From NCBI RefSeq assembly GCF_900111105.1, contig NZ_FOGC01000001.1:1-64000 (forward strand): a DNA stretch of 64,000 bases, in the 5' to 3' direction. This DNA is from Rosenbergiella nectarea. Lineage in GTDB: Bacteria > Pseudomonadota > Gammaproteobacteria > Enterobacterales > Enterobacteriaceae. Of the stretch, positions 34,638 to 42,183 are shown in pieces. The notes beneath the pieces are model-generated. The model was not told where the DNA came from, did not search any database, and saw only the letters and a program-made list of their open reading frames with translations. The translations under genes and the position numbers were made by a program. The first letter of the stretch is position 1, and every line of letters begins with the position of its first letter.

Positions 34638-35855
34638 ATGTGGCCATTTAAACGCCGAGCTTCTGAACAACGTAGCATGACGATAGACGATTTCCTCGCA
34701 TTGTCAGGTATACATAATACGGGATCTGGTGAATACGTTTCATCCGGTACCGCAGAATCATTGCCGGCAGTATTGAACGCGATCACCGTTATAGCGGAAG
34801 CAGTGGCCACAATGCCCTGCTACCTCTACAAGCTGCGTCACATTAACGGAAAAGAAACCCGAGAGTGGTTAAGTAGCCATCCGGTTGATTATCTTCTCAA
34901 TGAAAACCCAAACGATAACCAAACTCCTTACCAGTTTAAGCGCACGATGATGCGCCATTGCTTATTGAATGGTAATGCCTACGCGGTGATCACTTGGGAC
35001 AATGAGGGGCAACCCCAGAGCATACGAGCCTATCCTTCCGGGGCGGTCGTCCCTCGGCGTATTTCTGAGCATCGTTATAATTACACTATCACTGAGCCAT
35101 TCACCGGAGCCGTAAGAACCTACCTTCAGGAAGAAATATTGCACCTTCGCTACTCCACTGATGATGGTTTTATGGGTAAGTCGCCGATCACTATTTGCCG
35201 TGAAACGTTAGGGCTCGGTTTAGCACAGCAGCGCCACGGTGCCAGCGTGATGAAAAATGGCTTAATGGCGTCCTCAGTGATTAAAACGCCTGATTGGTTC
35301 GATAGTGTCAAAGGGCAAAAGGCTCTCGAGTCTCTTGAGCGTTACAAAGGCGCTAGGAATGCAGGTAAAACGCCTATCCTTGAGGGGGGCATGACATTTG
35401 AGCAATACGGTATGAGCAATCAGGATGCCGAGTGGCTCGCCTCCCGACGGTTCACGATTGAAGATATTGCCCGCATGTTTAATGTCTCGCCTATCTTCCT
35501 GCAGGACTACTCAAACAGCACCTACAGTAACTTTAGTGAGGCCAGTCGTGCCTTTCTCACAATGACCATGCGCCCTTGGCTGGCAAATTTCGAACAACAG
35601 ATTAAGTCGGCACTGGTTATGGCGCCACCGTCACCTGGCACCCGCTATCAGGTCGAATTCGATTCCTCAGACTTACTCCGAGCAACTCCGGCTGACCGCT
35701 ATTCAGTTTACGAAAAAGGTATCAAGAACGGCATTCTAAGCCCGAATGATGCGCGAGCAACTGAAGGGTTGCCACCTCGTGAAGGCGGTGATGAATTCAG
35801 CCAGGCATGGAAGCAAGAAGTAAAAATCAGCAATAACGGGAGTGATGATAAATGA
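34638..35855 (+). CDS. Phage portal protein (HK97 type)
   Basis: This 405-aa protein of the HK97-type portal family has SLPAVLNAITVIAEAVATMPCYLY near residue 42, a central GLGLAQQRHGASVMKNG, and late FTIEDIARMFNVSPIFLQDYSNSTYSN, which carries the conserved portal motif. It forms the dodecameric ring through which DNA is packaged and to which the adaptors and a borrowed tail bind. It starts 2 nt after the protease stop and overlaps the next gene by 4 nt. Confidence 0.95.
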   Translation: MWPFKRRASEQRSMTIDDFLALSGIHNTGSGEYVSSGTAESLPAVLNAITVIAEAVATMPCYLYKLRHINGKETREWLSSHPVDYLLNENPNDNQTPYQFKRTMMRHCLLNGNAYAVITWDNEGQPQSIRAYPSGAVVPRRISEHRYNYTITEPFTGAVRTYLQEEILHLRYSTDDGFMGKSPITICRETLGLGLAQQRHGASVMKNGLMASSVIKTPDWFDSVKGQKALESLERYKGARNAGKTPILEGGMTFEQYGMSNQDAEWLASRRFTIEDIARMFNVSPIFLQDYSNSTYSNFSEASRAFLTMTMRPWLANFEQQIKSALVMAPPSPGTRYQVEFDSSDLLRATPADRYSVYEKGIKNGILSPNDARATEGLPPREGGDEFSQAWKQEVKISNNGSDDK

Positions 35856-36193
35856 TACCCGGACGCATGAATCGACGCATAACTATCCAGCGATTTACTG
35901 AAACTCAAAACCCAATGACGGGATCAATTAGCAAGCAGTGGACTGATCTCTCTACGGTGTGGGCTGATATTAGCTTTATTTCAGGGCGTGAGCTCATTGC
36001 CGCCCAAACAGAACAAAGTGAAGTCACTGTGAGGTTTTGGATTCGCTACCAGAAAGGGCTCACGACTGAAGACAGGATCCTCTACCAAGAGCCGGGCGTT
36101 TCAGCGTTGGTGTATGACATTACTTCAATCATCCCAGACGGAAAGCGTACACGGTTAGAGATATTGAGCAAAGGCGGGGTAAACGATGGCTGA
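35852..36193 (+). CDS. Phage head closure/head-tail adaptor protein
   Basis: This 113-aa protein has the pattern of the SPP1 gp16-like head closure family: RMNRRITIQRFTETQNPMTGS, the WTDLSTVWADISFISGRELIAAQ segment, and the final VYDITSIIPDGKRTRLEI. It plugs the portal and should be the surface on which a helper tail docks. It overlaps both neighbours by a few bases. Confidence 0.88.
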   Translation: MIPGRMNRRITIQRFTETQNPMTGSISKQWTDLSTVWADISFISGRELIAAQTEQSEVTVRFWIRYQKGLTTEDRILYQEPGVSALVYDITSIIPDGKRTRLEILSKGGVNDG

Positions 36194-36488
36194 GTTAATT
36201 ACGCTTGATGAGGCAAAGCTACATTGCCGTATTGATTCCAGTGAAGATGATCCGCTGATTACGGTTTACATCGCCGCCTCGCTTGAGGCGTGTAGTAAGC
36301 ACATAGGTAAAGCGATTGGTGATGAAGCCGGACAGCAACCCTTCACGCCGGGCATTAAAGCCGGTTGCCTGATGTTTATCTCAATGCTCTATGAGTATCG
36401 CACATCAATCAGTGATGTTGAGGCTAAGCGCGTTCCTTTTGCTATTGAATCGCTATGGTCCGTCTACCGTGACTTAGGGGTGATGTGA
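36186..36488 (+). CDS. Phage head-tail connector protein (gp6-like)
   Basis: This 100-aa protein with all-helical appearance starts LITLDEAKLHCRIDSSEDDPLI, continues with VYIAASLEACSKHIG and ends with AIESLWSVYRDLGV, as in gp6/gp15-like connector proteins that sit under the portal. It overlaps the adaptor gene by 8 nt and the HNH gene by 1 nt, so the head operon is a continuous translation unit. Confidence 0.88.
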   Translation: MAELITLDEAKLHCRIDSSEDDPLITVYIAASLEACSKHIGKAIGDEAGQQPFTPGIKAGCLMFISMLYEYRTSISDVEAKRVPFAIESLWSVYRDLGVM

Positions 36489-36916
36489 TGCCGTGGAAAC
36501 CATTAAGTCGATGCACAGAGCCTGGCTGCAATAAGCGTGTTACATCCGGTAAGTGTGAAGAGCATCAGCGTGTGTACTGGCGGGCAGAAGACAAGCGGCG
36601 TGGTAACAGGCGCGAGCGTGGCTATACCAATGCTTGGGATAAGTATCGACTCCAGTATCTGAAAGCACACCCTCTCTGTGTTGAGTGCCAGCAACAGGGG
36701 TTACTCATTCCAGCCAAGATAGTGGACCATATCATCCCCATCAGTGGTGGTGATGATGTCCTGTTCTGGCCTGAGTGGAACCATCAACCGCTATGCCAAA
36801 CTCACCATAACCAGAAGACAGTGAAGCAAGACCCTATCACCAAGGCTCGCCGCGAAGCTGGTGAGTTTCGTGAGCTGGAGATTAAAGCCGTAAGAGGAGT
36901 CGTGTTCTATGAGTGA
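36488..36916 (+). CDS. HNH endonuclease of the packaging machinery
   Basis: This 142-aa protein has a Cys-rich N-terminal part (CTEPGCNKRVTSGKCEEH) and an HNH core: HPLCVECQQQG, then IVDHIIPISGGDD and NHQPLCQTHHNQKT, giving the His-Asn-His metal site and zinc cysteines. In cos phages such as HK97 an HNH protein works with terminase to cut cos. Its place directly ahead of the terminase genes fits that role. It begins at an ATG overlapping the previous stop. Confidence 0.92.
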   Translation: MPWKPLSRCTEPGCNKRVTSGKCEEHQRVYWRAEDKRRGNRRERGYTNAWDKYRLQYLKAHPLCVECQQQGLLIPAKIVDHIIPISGGDDVLFWPEWNHQPLCQTHHNQKTVKQDPITKARREAGEFRELEIKAVRGVVFYE

Positions 36917-37061
36917 ACAAGAAACCTTGCAGCTATACGGATCACTGACTCGCAGCCGTGAAGCTTTCATGTCAGGCCGCAACAGAGTGACTGAGAGTAA
37001 CTCTGTGCGGCGCAAGAGCCAGCGTGACCGAGAGCTCAACGAGTGCTTTCGCAACCGCTGA
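36909..37061 (+). CDS. Small basic protein between HNH and terminase genes
   Basis: This 50-aa frame starts MSEQETLQLYGSLTRSREAF and becomes strongly basic (RRKSQRDRELNECFRNR). It overlaps the last 8 nt of the HNH gene, the same style of coupling used throughout the operon, with GAGGAG about 8 nt upstream. It may be a small DNA-packaging accessory protein, but I do not recognise it. Confidence 0.5.
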   Translation: MSEQETLQLYGSLTRSREAFMSGRNRVTESNSVRRKSQRDRELNECFRNR

Positions 37062-37190
37062 CAGGCCGCACAACACGGGTGGGGGGAGTTTTCAGGACAA
37101 AAGGCCGTTCGCCAGTCACCGCGCCCCCCATCAGATTTTTACGCGCGGTGATTTTTTGGGAAATAAGCCGCGTGGAAGGAAAAAAATTTT
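37062..37190. other. Candidate cos packaging site
   Basis: This is the only sizeable non-coding gap in the head operon. It holds TGGGGGG (37080) / CCCCCCA (37124) and TCACCGCGC (37116) / GCGCGGTGA (37143) inverted repeats. In HK97-type phages cos lies between the HNH and small terminase genes, exactly this position. Confidence 0.45.
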
Positions 37191-37547
37191 ATGGCCAGAC
37201 CGCCAAAGCCGCCGAGCTATCTTGATGAGCTGGCGGCTCAACAATGGAAACAAAAAGCAAAGCAGCTTTCCGAGCGTGGGGATCTGACTCCCGCCGATTG
37301 GAACAATCTCGAATTGTATTGTGTAAATTATTCGATGTACCGCAAAGCGGTTGCAGACCTTGCCACTCGTGGGTTTAGCATTATCAACAGTCAGGGCGGT
37401 GAGAGTCGAAACCCAGCGTTAAGCGCTAAAGCTGACGCAGAAAAAATCATGATAAAAATGTCCTCACTCCTTGGTTTTGATCCTGTTAGCCGCCGTAAAA
37501 ATCCGGTTGAAACTGAAGAGGAAGACGACCTTGACCGTCTGGGATAA
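37191..37547 (+). CDS. terS: Terminase small subunit (P27 family)
   Basis: This 118-aa protein begins ARPPKPPSYLDELAAQQWKQ, as in P27-type small terminases. A helical DNA-binding region follows (LTPADWNNLELYCVNYSMYRKAV) and then GGESRNPALSAKADAEKIMIKMSSLLGFDP. It recognises the packaging site, probably the cos-like gap just upstream. AAGGAAAAAAA precedes the ATG. The C-terminal acidic tail is translated over the start of terL (17-nt overlap). Confidence 0.9.
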   Translation: MARPPKPPSYLDELAAQQWKQKAKQLSERGDLTPADWNNLELYCVNYSMYRKAVADLATRGFSIINSQGGESRNPALSAKADAEKIMIKMSSLLGFDPVSRRKNPVETEEEDDLDRLG

Positions 37548-39192
37548 CTACGCAAACGCGATAAAATCGGGTGAAATTCCCGCCTGTACGCGTGTAAAAC
37601 AAGCCGTTGAACGCTACTTTTCAGACCTGAACAACCCTCTTTATGAGTTTGATCAGGCCACAGTAGAGCGATTTATTAGCTTTTCTCTTCTTTGTCCGCA
37701 CGTTAAAGGGCCGCTAAGAGGCCAGCCAATCGTCTTGGAACCGTGGCAGCAATTCGCCTTTGCGTGCCTTCTTGGTTTCAAGGTGATCGCTACAGGGCGA
37801 AGAAAGTACAGTAGTGCCTTTATTGAAGTGCCGCGTAAGAATGCAAAGTCCACTGTGGCCGCAATGCTAGCTAATTGGTTTCTTGTCATGGAGCCGGGGC
37901 AACAAGATATTTACACCGCCGCAGTGAGCCGTGATCAGGCCCGTATCGTGTTCGATGATGCGCGGCAAATGTGCCTACTCTCAAAGCCGCTAAAAAAACG
38001 TCTTAACGTCATGCAGCACCGCATGATTTACCCAAAGTCTAACAGCATACTGAAACCCTTAGCGGCTAAAGCGGCAACCATTGAAGGGACCAACCCAAGC
38101 CTCGCAATTGTCGATGAGTATCACCTTCACCCTGATAACAGCGTTTACTCAGCGCTAGAACTCGGGATGGGTGCCCGCCCTGAGGCCATATTATTTGCAA
38201 TCACCACGGCCGGCAGCAACGTAGTCTCAGCTTGTAAGCAACATTACGACTATTGTTGCCAGATCCTCGCGGGGGAAGAAGTGAATGAATCGCTATTCAT
38301 TCTAATTTATGAGCTTGATGATGAGAGCGAGATAGACCAGCCAGAGCTATGGATCAAAGCCAACCCAAACCTCAATGTTTCCGTTGATGAAGCTAAATTA
38401 GACTCGACCATCCAAAAAGCCCGCGGCATCCCTTCCCAATGGGTAGAGATGATGACAAAGCGTTTTAATATTTGGTGTCAGGGTTCAACACCTTGGATGG
38501 GTGCCGGTGCCTGGGAGCGATGCGCAGATAGTTACGAGGAACGGGACTTATACGGCAAAGAGTGTTATGCGGGGCTTGATCTATCATCGACTGGCGATAT
38601 TACTAGCGTGTGTTATGCCTTTCCATACGGCGACGAAATAAGATTAGTCACTCGTCATTATCTGCCTGAATTCCAACTACAGAACGTAGCCAATAAAAAC
38701 CGCGCAATCTATCGCCAGTGGGTGCAAGCGGGATGGATTAGGACAACACCAGGGGATTGTATTGACTACGATCGCATCCGAGACGACATAATCGAAGATG
38801 CTAACGCCTTCTCAATAAAACTGGTGGGCTTTGATATATGGAACGCCACGCACCTTAGGACTCAACTTCAAGGCGCTGGGCTCGATGTTGAGCCATTTCC
38901 TCAAACCTACATGAAATTTAGCCCTGTATCGAAATCTTTCGAGGTCTTCGTTAACCGCAAAGTTATCCGGCATAACGGGGACCCGGTCCTAGCATGGGCG
39001 ATTAGTAACGTAGTGATGGAGTCCGATGCCAATGCCAACATTAAGCCTAATAAGAAAAAGTCAGCCAATAAGATAGACCCAGTGATCGCGTCATTGATGG
39101 CCTTCGGCACTTGGCAGGCAGAGCACGAGGAATTTAGTTTCGATATGGGTGGCCAACATAAAGAAAGGCTCCGCAATTTTACAGGCGTCTGA
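37531..39192 (+). CDS. terL: Terminase large subunit
   Basis: This 553-aa packaging motor has an adenine-binding region near LRGQPIVLEPWQQFAFA, a divergent Walker A EVPRKNAKSTVAAM near residue 105, and Walker B SLAIVDEYH near residue 185. The C-terminal RNase H-like nuclease has AGLDLSSTGDIT and VGFDIWNAT providing Asp metal ligands. The start was taken as TTG 37531 with GAGGAA upstream, since the ATG further up is out of context. As the element has its own TerS and TerL it can package its DNA into its own capsid. Confidence 0.93.
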   Translation: MTVWDNYANAIKSGEIPACTRVKQAVERYFSDLNNPLYEFDQATVERFISFSLLCPHVKGPLRGQPIVLEPWQQFAFACLLGFKVIATGRRKYSSAFIEVPRKNAKSTVAAMLANWFLVMEPGQQDIYTAAVSRDQARIVFDDARQMCLLSKPLKKRLNVMQHRMIYPKSNSILKPLAAKAATIEGTNPSLAIVDEYHLHPDNSVYSALELGMGARPEAILFAITTAGSNVVSACKQHYDYCCQILAGEEVNESLFILIYELDDESEIDQPELWIKANPNLNVSVDEAKLDSTIQKARGIPSQWVEMMTKRFNIWCQGSTPWMGAGAWERCADSYEERDLYGKECYAGLDLSSTGDITSVCYAFPYGDEIRLVTRHYLPEFQLQNVANKNRAIYRQWVQAGWIRTTPGDCIDYDRIRDDIIEDANAFSIKLVGFDIWNATHLRTQLQGAGLDVEPFPQTYMKFSPVSKSFEVFVNRKVIRHNGDPVLAWAISNVVMESDANANIKPNKKKSANKIDPVIASLMAFGTWQAEHEEFSFDMGGQHKERLRNFTGV

Positions 39193-39199
39193 ATCATCT

Positions 39200-39217
39200 A
39201 ACGCCATATCTGGCGTT
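39200..39217 (+). terminator. Small hairpin after terL
   Basis: AACGCCA-TATC-TGGCGTT lies 8 nt after the terL stop. The stem is short and no long T-run follows, so termination is likely but weak. The second iteron arm begins 14 nt later. Confidence 0.5.
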
Positions 39218-39230
39218 TGAATAACGGAAA

Positions 39231-39420
39231 CTTGCCGCACTTAGTGCCGCGCGAAGAAAGCGCGCGCGGGGTGCCGCACTTTGTTTTTACGAATATCGCT
39301 GTAACCCTTGGTATTACTGGCTTTGTTTAATGTGCCGCACTTAGCTCGCATATATACAGGCTAAGTGCGGCATCCGCATAAAATTCACACAAACTGCCGC
39401 ATATAGCGCGTTTAGTGCCA
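39231..39420 (-). repeat. Iteron arm 2, inverted copy of arm 1
   Basis: The reverse complement of 39231-39372 matches 31457-31598 at 137 of 142 positions; weaker match continues to about 39420. There are four perfect copies of the iteron (TGCCGCACTT at 39233, 39272 and 39333; AAGTGCGGCA at 39363). Together with arm 1 it brackets the cargo and head genes. Confidence 0.85.
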
Positions 39421-39437
39421 CATTTAATAGAGGTTCT

Positions 39438-39629
39438 ATGAAATCGAATAAAGCTATTAATGACACATTATCAGCAATGGTTCTTGCTGGTGGTGAGCCG
39501 ATGAATGGACAACAACGGCTTATGGTCCGTAATGGTGTAGCCCAAGGAGATGCAGATAGGAAGAGGTTCTTAAGGAGTGTACACAGTAAGGGGCAGTTTG
39601 AATGGAAAAAACCACAGCCTAAACGATAA
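39438..39629 (+). CDS. Small hypothetical protein next to attR
   Basis: A 63-aa basic protein (MKSNKAINDTLSAMVLAGGEPMNGQQRLMVRNGVAQ region, ending in WKKPQPKR). AGAGG lies 7 nt before the ATG. It is the last gene of the element, between iteron arm 2 and the right arm-type site. It may be an excisionase-like or regulatory protein because of position and charge, but no motif supports that. Confidence 0.55.
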   Translation: MKSNKAINDTLSAMVLAGGEPMNGQQRLMVRNGVAQGDADRKRFLRSVHSKGQFEWKKPQPKR

Positions 39630-39726
39630 CTACGGGGATCACCGCAGTTTACCTATCTGAACCGTAACCCAAATATTGGGTATCGCCCTATAAGTTGTTC
39701 TGGTGTTTTGCTGGCTGTGCAGAATA

Positions 39727-39753
39727 CGGTGGGGTACTAGGTGGGGCACAAAA
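39727..39753 (+). repeat. Integrase arm-type site, right
   Basis: GTGGGGTAC and GTGGGGCAC are 3 bp apart, followed by AAAA, the same layout and orientation as at 25193-25218. They lie about 60 bp inside attR. Confidence 0.65.
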
Positions 39754-39756
39754 CTT

Positions 39757-39790
39757 AAAAAGGCACCATTCAATTAAGAATAATGCCTTT
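39757..39790 (-). terminator. fis-dusB operon terminator, element-supplied
   Basis: AAAAAGGCA and TGCCTTT pair around an AT-rich loop, giving a hairpin with T-run on the minus strand right after fis. It lies on the element side of the core, so the element appears to bring its own replacement terminator. Confidence 0.65.
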
Positions 39791-39830
39791 CCTTTGAATC
39801 AGTTACTAAAGAAACTTAGTTCATGCCGTA
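39781..39830. repeat. attR: 50-bp direct repeat including the fis 3' end
   Basis: It matches 25013-25062 at 45 of 50 positions. The identical 15-bp TTAGTTCATGCCGTA encodes the fis C-terminus (YGMN and stop), so fis stays intact after integration. Confidence 0.9.
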
Positions 39831-40112
39831 TTTTTTCAATTTCTTGCGCAGGGTACCACGGTTGATGCCCATCATCAGTGCTGCACGAGTCTGGTTACCA
39901 CGGGTGTACTGCATTACCATGTCCAACAGGGGCTGTTCTACTTCAGCCAGGACCAGTTCATAGAGTTCATTAACATCTTGACCATTTAACTGTGAAAAAT
40001 AGTTTTTCAAAGCTTGTTTTACATTGTCACGCAATGGTTTTTGGGTGACTTGGTCTTGTGAGTTAACAGTTGAAACGGTCAGTACGTCAGAATTTACGCG
40101 TTGTTCGAACAT
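39816..40112 (-). CDS. fis: Nucleoid-associated DNA-bending protein Fis
   Basis: The 98-aa product is almost identical to E. coli Fis: [20 protein letters not shown] at the start, the dimer core, and the C-terminal helix-turn-helix [25 protein letters not shown] region. Fis bends DNA, activates rRNA promoters and stimulates site-specific recombination. It is encoded 24 bp after dusB in the usual operon. The phage satellite is integrated at its last codons and keeps the reading frame intact. Confidence 0.98.
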   Translation of the reverse strand: MFEQRVNSDVLTVSTVNSQDQVTQKPLRDNVKQALKNYFSQLNGQDVNELYELVLAEVEQPLLDMVMQYTRGNQTRAALMMGINRGTLRKKLKKYGMN

Positions 40113-40136
40113 AGTTCTTTAAGCTCTTTTTTTCGT

Positions 40137-41102
40137 TTACGCCAGGTTTTCGAAGTATGCTTCCAACGCTTCCAGTTGTTCACTGGCATCCTCTATAGCG
40201 TTGAATGAGCGCCGAAACTGGTCATCAGGGGCATGTTCTTGTAGGTACCAAGAGACATGTTTGCGGGCAATACGGTATCCCTTGGCATGGCCATAAAAGC
40301 CGTGCAACTCCCGTATATGTCCGATTAGCATTGACTTCACCTCAACGAGTGGTTTCGGTGCAAGTAGCTCCCCTGTGTCCAGGTAATGCTGGATTTCCCG
40401 GAAGATCCATGGTCTTCCCTGAGCGGCACGGCCTATCATTAGGGCGTCAGCCCCAGTGTAGTCCAGAACTGCTCTGGCTTTATGCGGGTCAGTGATGTCT
40501 CCATTCGCAATAACAGGAATAGAAACATTCTGCTTAACTGTCCGAATACTGTCGTATTCAGCTTCCCCATTAAACAAGCAGGCACGAGTCCGGCCATGTA
40601 TGGTTAATGCTTGAATACCACAGCGCTCAGCCAATTGGGCAATTTCAACACAATTGCGATTATCGGTATCCCATCCGGTACGGATCTTTAGCGTAACAGG
40701 TACGTCAACCCCATTTACCACGGCACGTAGAATCGATTCTACAATATCGGGATGTTGGAGTAGGGCAGAACCCGCCATCTTACGATTCACTTTTTTTGCT
40801 GGGCAACCCATATTGATATCGATAACTTGCGCACCAGAATCTACATTGATTCTTGCTGCGGCGGCCATCTCATCAGGATCACACCCTGCTATCTGTACCG
40901 AGCGGATACCCGGCTCGTCACTATGTACCATACGTAGTCGAGATTTATCACTCGCCCACACCTGTGGGTTCGACGACAACATCTCTGACACGGTCAATCC
41001 AGCCCCATTTTCATAACAAAGCGTACGAAAAGGACGATCAGTGATCCCGGCCATCGGCGCGGCAATCAGGCGATTTCGAAGCTGGTATTGTCCAATGCGC
41101 AT
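40137..41102 (-). CDS. dusB: tRNA-dihydrouridine synthase B
   Basis: The 321-aa product is collinear with E. coli DusB, starting [19 protein letters not shown]; this internal ATG at 41102 was chosen to match the family. It has an FMN TIM barrel with [13 protein letters not shown], the catalytic Cys in [21 protein letters not shown], and [17 protein letters not shown] at the phosphate site. It reduces uridines in the tRNA D-loop (position 17 in E. coli). It is the first gene of the dusB-fis operon, whose promoter lies in 41103-41344. Confidence 0.97.
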   Translation of the reverse strand: MRIGQYQLRNRLIAAPMAGITDRPFRTLCYENGAGLTVSEMLSSNPQVWASDKSRLRMVHSDEPGIRSVQIAGCDPDEMAAAARINVDSGAQVIDINMGCPAKKVNRKMAGSALLQHPDIVESILRAVVNGVDVPVTLKIRTGWDTDNRNCVEIAQLAERCGIQALTIHGRTRACLFNGEAEYDSIRTVKQNVSIPVIANGDITDPHKARAVLDYTGADALMIGRAAQGRPWIFREIQHYLDTGELLAPKPLVEVKSMLIGHIRELHGFYGHAKGYRIARKHVSWYLQEHAPDDQFRRSFNAIEDASEQLEALEAYFENLA

Positions 41103-41344
41103 AGGGTAGAAAGTGGCCTTAAATGTTCGCAAGGCGGCGTATATTACGCATTTTTTATGGAAGATGAAAGGCCAAACTTTGAACAATTTGTTTTAAAGCC
41201 CACTTTTGTTTGAGTTAGTCCTAAGGAGAGGTGGCTAATAGCTAGTGTAAACAGTTACTTAGTTGATTATTTTGGCTTAAAATATCACTGGTAAGGGGGG
41301 TGAAAGGCGTTAAAAAAGTTATCCCCCCCGCATCATTTACGTCA

Positions 41345-42073
41345 TTATTGCACGACCATTCGTCCATTCAACGGTTGTATTGGGCGATTATTGGTCATAC
41401 CCAGCAACGACTTAATACTTTCAAGCTGTTGGGCAGAGAGAGAAACACTCTCTTTCATCACTAGCCAACGAACCCCTTCGGTACAGGGTGGTGTGGTAAG
41501 CGAGCCACTAAATCGATAATAGTGAGTGGAGGCTGGAAAGAGTGACGTAATATCAATGGTTTTATCGAGAGGCTGCGTTTCATATTTACGCACTGGGGCT
41601 TGATCGATAATCTGCTGTAACGCTGGGTTTTTATCACCCACTTCAAACATCACTGCCAATACCGCCAAGTTACCCTCAGCGTCGCTATGGACAAAATGAG
41701 CCTCTAAAGGGAAAGATTTTCCATTGATAGTATTCTCACTCGGCGCATGAAAGTGAAATTGTTTAAGTTTGAAGTTGATACCATCTAAGGCGAAATTGTC
41801 TTCGTCATCTACGTTCAATTGCAGAGTATGACCATTGTTGATGATGGAGGTGGTATGGGTGCGGAAGTGAAGTGCTAGGGGAGGGAGTTTTGCATCAATT
41901 GTCCCTTTTATATCAATAGGGGATTGATAAGCACCCTCTTTACACATCTGGTATTCACTGCTGAGCGTCCCCCAGTTCTCTGGGGAATTATTTCCTTCGT
42001 AGGACCACGGAATGGCATGGGCTGAGGGGGCGATTAAGGCGAAGGTAAAAAATAGGGGGAAAAATCCTTTCAT
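41345..42073 (-). CDS. cah: Periplasmic alpha-type carbonic anhydrase
   Basis: This 242-aa protein has a signal peptide (MKGFFPLFFTFALIAPSAHA) and then the alpha-carbonic anhydrase fold: WSYEGNNSPENWG, QSPIDI, zinc histidines in KQFHFHAPSE and LEAHFVH, and TTPPCTEGVRW near the active-site Thr. It interconverts CO2 and bicarbonate in the periplasm. In E. coli the prmA and dusB genes are adjacent, so this gene is an insertion between them. Confidence 0.93.
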   Translation of the reverse strand: MKGFFPLFFTFALIAPSAHAIPWSYEGNNSPENWGTLSSEYQMCKEGAYQSPIDIKGTIDAKLPPLALHFRTHTTSIINNGHTLQLNVDDEDNFALDGINFKLKQFHFHAPSENTINGKSFPLEAHFVHSDAEGNLAVLAVMFEVGDKNPALQQIIDQAPVRKYETQPLDKTIDITSLFPASTHYYRFSGSLTTPPCTEGVRWLVMKESVSLSAQQLESIKSLLGMTNNRPIQPLNGRMVVQ

Positions 42074-42183
42074 GGGCGTTCCTGTATTATCGCAGCACCA
42101 CTATTAGTGCCGCGATGATCTAAGCATACTCTGGGTAAGCTTATTGCTCGGTTAAGCAAAGAATATGTAAAGCTTTAGGCTTA

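Larger units (their letters stand above)
25013..39830. mobile_element. Integrated phage satellite in fis, capsid-forming PICI type
   Basis: A 14.8-kb element lies between 50-bp direct repeats of the fis 3' end. It contains, in order, a tyrosine integrase, a cargo gene, AlpA- and Rha-like regulators, an Ash/Icd region with operators, small genes, a RepA-like helicase, iterons, a RHIM-like cargo gene, and an HK97-type head/packaging operon. It has no tail, holin, lysin or lytic-control genes. This combination is what defines capsid-forming phage-inducible chromosomal islands, which assemble their own heads and take tails from a helper phage. A decayed full prophage is a poorer fit, because every head gene looks intact and the gene order (capsid first, terminase last) is that of cf-PICIs. 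Confidence 0.88.

Noticed and set aside
25013..39830. Defective full-length prophage
   Set aside because: All head genes are intact and coupled, gene order is that of cf-PICIs, and no trace of tail, lysis or repressor genes is left, which would need several precise deletions.
25013..39830. Classical P4-like satellite that uses helper capsids
   Set aside because: P4 satellites lack their own capsid and terminase genes and carry a primase-helicase and capsid-size proteins. Here a head operon is present and the helicase has no primase domain.
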